64,000 nt of DNA from Halolamina salifodinae (lineage in GTDB: Archaea; Halobacteriota; Halobacteria; Halobacteriales; Haloferacaceae), in the NCBI RefSeq assembly GCF_017874235.1, contig NZ_JAGGLC010000001.1, positions 558,001-622,000 on the forward strand. Reading direction: 5' to 3'. The notes beneath the pieces were generated by a model that worked only from the letters and a program-made list of their open reading frames with translations, ran no database searches and had not been told where the DNA came from. Within the stretch, counting starts at the first letter, position 1, and every line of letters begins with the position of its first letter. This document shows positions 61,936 to 64,000 of the stretch, piece by piece. The position numbers and the translations under genes are program-made.

Positions 61936-62208
61936 CCGCAACAGCAGCTCTATCGTTGGCAACTTGTGACCGCACGGTGCCGGACACAAGGCCCGGCACA
62001 GTCCCGAGCCCCCACCCCTCCCCCCGCGGGCGCCGACGCTGGCGCCCGCGAGGCGTCCACCGCTACGGCACCGCAGCCGATGGTGGCGCGCGACGTGAGC
62101 GCCTCCGTGCGCGAACGAGCGCGAGGGGTGAGCGAGGGTTAATCCCGAGCGAACCGGTTGGGGAGGCATGAGGCTGTGGAGCGGTCAGCGGTGCGGCTAC
62201 AAGAGGTC
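61936..62208. repeat. MITE-like intergenic element, copy 2
   Basis: Second copy of the element at 1995-2257, in the same orientation, filling most of the gene-free 61865-62290. The left end (GGCAACTTGTGACCGCACGG, from 61958) matches the inverted right end of copy 1 at about 23 of 25 bases. The right end is decayed (ggtgcggctacaagaggtc, 62190-62208). The shared interior blocks are the same as in copy 1. Confidence 0.65.
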
Positions 62209-62290
62209 AAGCATCGAGATGCTGTCGCGGACTGCGGAAGAACTGAACCCTACAGAAACGATGCTGGCAGGGCCTCGACTACATCAACAG

Positions 62291-62487
62291 TCAGTCGACA
62301 ACGTCGTAGCCGGTGTTCCGAATCCGTGTCACGATGGCGTCCCGAAGCCCCTGCCGGGCGTCGACAACGACCGACTCCGTCCCGGCGTCGACGGATCCGT
62401 CGCCCTCGAGGCCGCCGACGCGCTGTTCGATGACGGACTCACAGATTCACAGGTCATGCCTGTGACCCGCAGTTCGTACGTGGCCAT
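62291..62487 (-). pseudogene. Frameshifted heavy-metal-associated (CopZ-like) domain gene
   Basis: From ATG 62487 the frame reads MATYELRVTGMTCES, then leaves the HMA pattern. The adjacent frame continues CESVIEQRVGGLEGDG...VTRIRNTGYDVVD and ends at TGA (complement 62291-62293). Adding one base after the codon pair TGT GAA restores GMTCESCE (the CxxC copper motif) and a 65-residue HMA domain of normal length, so one base is missing at that point. Could be a recent inactivation or a sequencing error. Confidence 0.75.
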
Positions 62488-62547
62488 TGGTTGAGTACCA
62501 CCAGCGAGTCCCAAATGGATGGGCCCCGCTCCAGCGAGGCGTCGGCG

Positions 62548-64000
62548 CTACCACGGGACCGACAGGAGGTTCCAGTACCAGCAGAGCCCACACAGCGTGA
62601 CCAAGCCGGTGGCCACGAGCGTGACGTGGGCGCGGGCGGCGCGCGGCCAGTCACCCTCGCGCCACGCTCGGGCCGTAAGCCCGAGCGTCGTAAGCGACAG
62701 CAGCGCCGCCAGCGACGGCAACGCGAACAGCAGATCGAACCCCGGCGGCGGGTCGTACAGCCAGCGGTTGGTGACGCCGAACAGGCCGACCAGCGCGAAC
62801 AAGCCGAGGACTGCCACGCTCGTGCCAGCGGCCATCCGCGCACGCGTGAGCGACCGGTCGGGTGACTCGCCGCCGCGGAATCGACGCCAGCCCGCCCCCA
62901 GCGGCCAGCCGACAGCACCCGAGAGGATGACGAGACCCGCGACAAGCGCGAACGTGGCGTGGTGACGCGACTGGCCGTACCACGGCACCGACCGGAGTGC
63001 CCCCCGAGGCTCGGTGGCGCGATAGATGTACGTCTCGCCGTCCGTTGGATCGAAAACGAGCGTGTCTCTGCCGTCCTGTCGCCGGAACACGAGCGGATCG
63101 ACCTCGATCCATCGATGTGTCGTGTTGCCGTCGTCGGTCACCAGCCGCCCGTTCGCAACCCGGACGGTAGTGGCCGGCCGGGTGATACCGTAGAGCGCCT
63201 TCTCGAACGACGTCGTGTCGGTCACGAGGCCGCTCTTGTAGCGACCGGTGAGTTCGTCCACCCGCGCCGGCGGGCCGTCGGTCGTCGGCTCGACAGTCGA
63301 GACTGGCGCGGCCGCGTCGAGAAACGCCTCCCTCGCGGCCGCCTGTACCTCGTTCGCTTCCGCGCCGTGGGCTGCGACGAACAGGCCGGCACCCGTCTCC
63401 GGGATCAGGCGGAGGTCGGCACTGAAGTTCGGGACCCCGCCGCCGTGACCGATCACGAGCGTCCCGTCGCGGCGCTGGCGCTCCATCCCGAAGGAAGCGC
63501 CGGCGAGGCGCTCGTGGGGCGTGTACCACTGTCGGTGCAGATCCGCGACGGCCTCCGCGGAGAGGACGCGACCGTCACCGGCGGCGCCGTCGCCGACGAG
63601 TGCGTGCAGGAACCGAGCCATATCCGCCGCTGTCGTCGATATCCCTGAAGCCGGGGGCATCTCGGAGAACCAGTTCACGGCCGCCGCGGCGTCGTCGTCG
63701 CCGCCGACGAGTGCCCGCGGAAGCGGGTCGAACGTGCTCGTGTCCATCCCGAGCGGGTCGAACACCAGTCGGTCGACCGCGGTGGCGAAATCCGTCCCGA
63801 GCACATCGGCGGTGAGTTGGCCCGCCAAGCCGGCGTTGTAGTTCGTGTACATCGTGCGTTCGCCGGGCGGAGCGACCCGGTTTGGGTCATTGGCCCGGAG
63901 CGCCGACGGAAGCGGGCGGATATCGGCGGCGTCGACGGCGACCTGCCCGGGGTAGCGTTGTTCGAAGCCGGCGGAGTGGGTCGCGAGATGCGCGAGGGTG
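62548..64000 (-). CDS. Beta-lactamase-fold serine hydrolase with C-terminal membrane domain (5' end outside window)
   Basis: The frame runs from beyond the window end to 62548 (484 residues visible). Class-C-type penicillin-binding features: HLATHSAGFE, the YxN motif in MYTNYNAGLAG, and HGGG (KTG equivalent) in VIGHGGGVPNF. The SxxK serine lies outside the window. The C-terminal ~180 residues contain several membrane helices (HHATFALVAGLVILSGAVGW and later ones), so the protein is membrane-bound, with the catalytic domain probably outside. Confidence 0.88.
   Translation of the reverse strand, partial: TLAHLATHSAGFEQRYPGQVAVDAADIRPLPSALRANDPNRVAPPGERTMYTNYNAGLAGQLTADVLGTDFATAVDRLVFDPLGMDTSTFDPLPRALVGGDDDAAAAVNWFSEMPPASGISTTAADMARFLHALVGDGAAGDGRVLSAEAVADLHRQWYTPHERLAGASFGMERQRRDGTLVIGHGGGVPNFSADLRLIPETGAGLFVAAHGAEANEVQAAAREAFLDAAAPVSTVEPTTDGPPARVDELTGRYKSGLVTDTTSFEKALYGITRPATTVRVANGRLVTDDGNTTHRWIEVDPLVFRRQDGRDTLVFDPTDGETYIYRATEPRGALRSVPWYGQSRHHATFALVAGLVILSGAVGWPLGAGWRRFRGGESPDRSLTRARMAAGTSVAVLGLFALVGLFGVTNRWLYDPPPGFDLLFALPSLAALLSLTTLGLTARAWREGDWPRAARAHVTLVATGLVTLCGLCWYWNLLSVPW

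Noticed and set aside
62168..62494. 108-codon plus-strand ORF beside repeat copy 2
   Set aside because: It is the opposite strand of the broken HMA gene and part of the repeat, with no protein-like features.

Overview
This window is chromosomal DNA of a halophilic archaeon (class Halobacteria). The evidence is roughly two-thirds G+C, strongly acidic predicted proteins, compact leaderless genes with TATA-like boxes about 25-30 bases before the start codon, archaeal ribosomal proteins (L7Ae, S28e, L24e, S19e), Hef, NMD3, TmcA, class I LysRS, a PibD-type pilin and a pitA gene. The trpDFEG gene order and pitA recall Haloferax-like genera, but the sequence alone does not fix the genus. Nearly all of it is ordinary core genome; the mobile or repetitive material is small and scattered.

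Layout. 1-11300: a cut-off sugar epimerase, two fumarylacetoacetate-hydrolase-fold enzymes, NMD3, an XPD/DinG-like helicase with a downstream membrane protein, thiC, and a run of small genes (P-loop ATPase, DUF5783-like, NifU, zinc-ribbon). 11300-19700: hef, a 3Fe-4S ferredoxin, a VOC/cupin pair divergent from two leaderless periplasmic-binding-fold genes, metG and a small orphan. 19800-27900: amidase, a very large Ala/Glu-rich winged-helix protein, DUF456, a two-cluster ferredoxin, an aminotransferase and tmcA. 28000-32100: the L7Ae-S28e-L24e-Ndk ribosomal operon and a two-gene metE unit. 32100-37800: a complete five-gene peptide/nickel-type ABC transporter. 38000-43600: tRNA-Val, a Bat-type HTH regulator, a truncated hemoglobin and the trpDFEG operon. 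43700-51200: hisS, the S19e-PDCD5-PP-loop operon, a flippase-like membrane protein, thiL, a site-2 protease and a MobB/MoaE fusion. 51300-64000: a histidine kinase, a pilin, pyrH-lysS, a PDZ site-2 protease, a TnpB element, PadR, pitA, a frameshifted copper-chaperone gene and a cut-off beta-lactamase-fold protein.

Most interesting signals. (i) A cassette of two adjacent perfect hairpins with 3-base loops occurs twice with identical geometry (21 + 6 + 23 nt): once in frame inside a FAH gene, and once between tnpB and the presumed transposon right end. A shorter relative (17 + 5 + 17 nt) sits in frame inside lysS. This looks like a family of tiny insertion elements that tolerate being translated. 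(ii) Three TGTACA-like boxes, spaced exactly 10 and 20 bp apart, precede trpD and match the TRP box of the methanogen regulator TrpY. (iii) A ~250 bp non-coding element with terminal inverted repeats is present at both ends of the window. (iv) A 36-bp triple repeat abuts a metE stop codon, and every unit keeps the stop in frame. (v) A CopZ-like gene is broken by one base at its CxxC motif.
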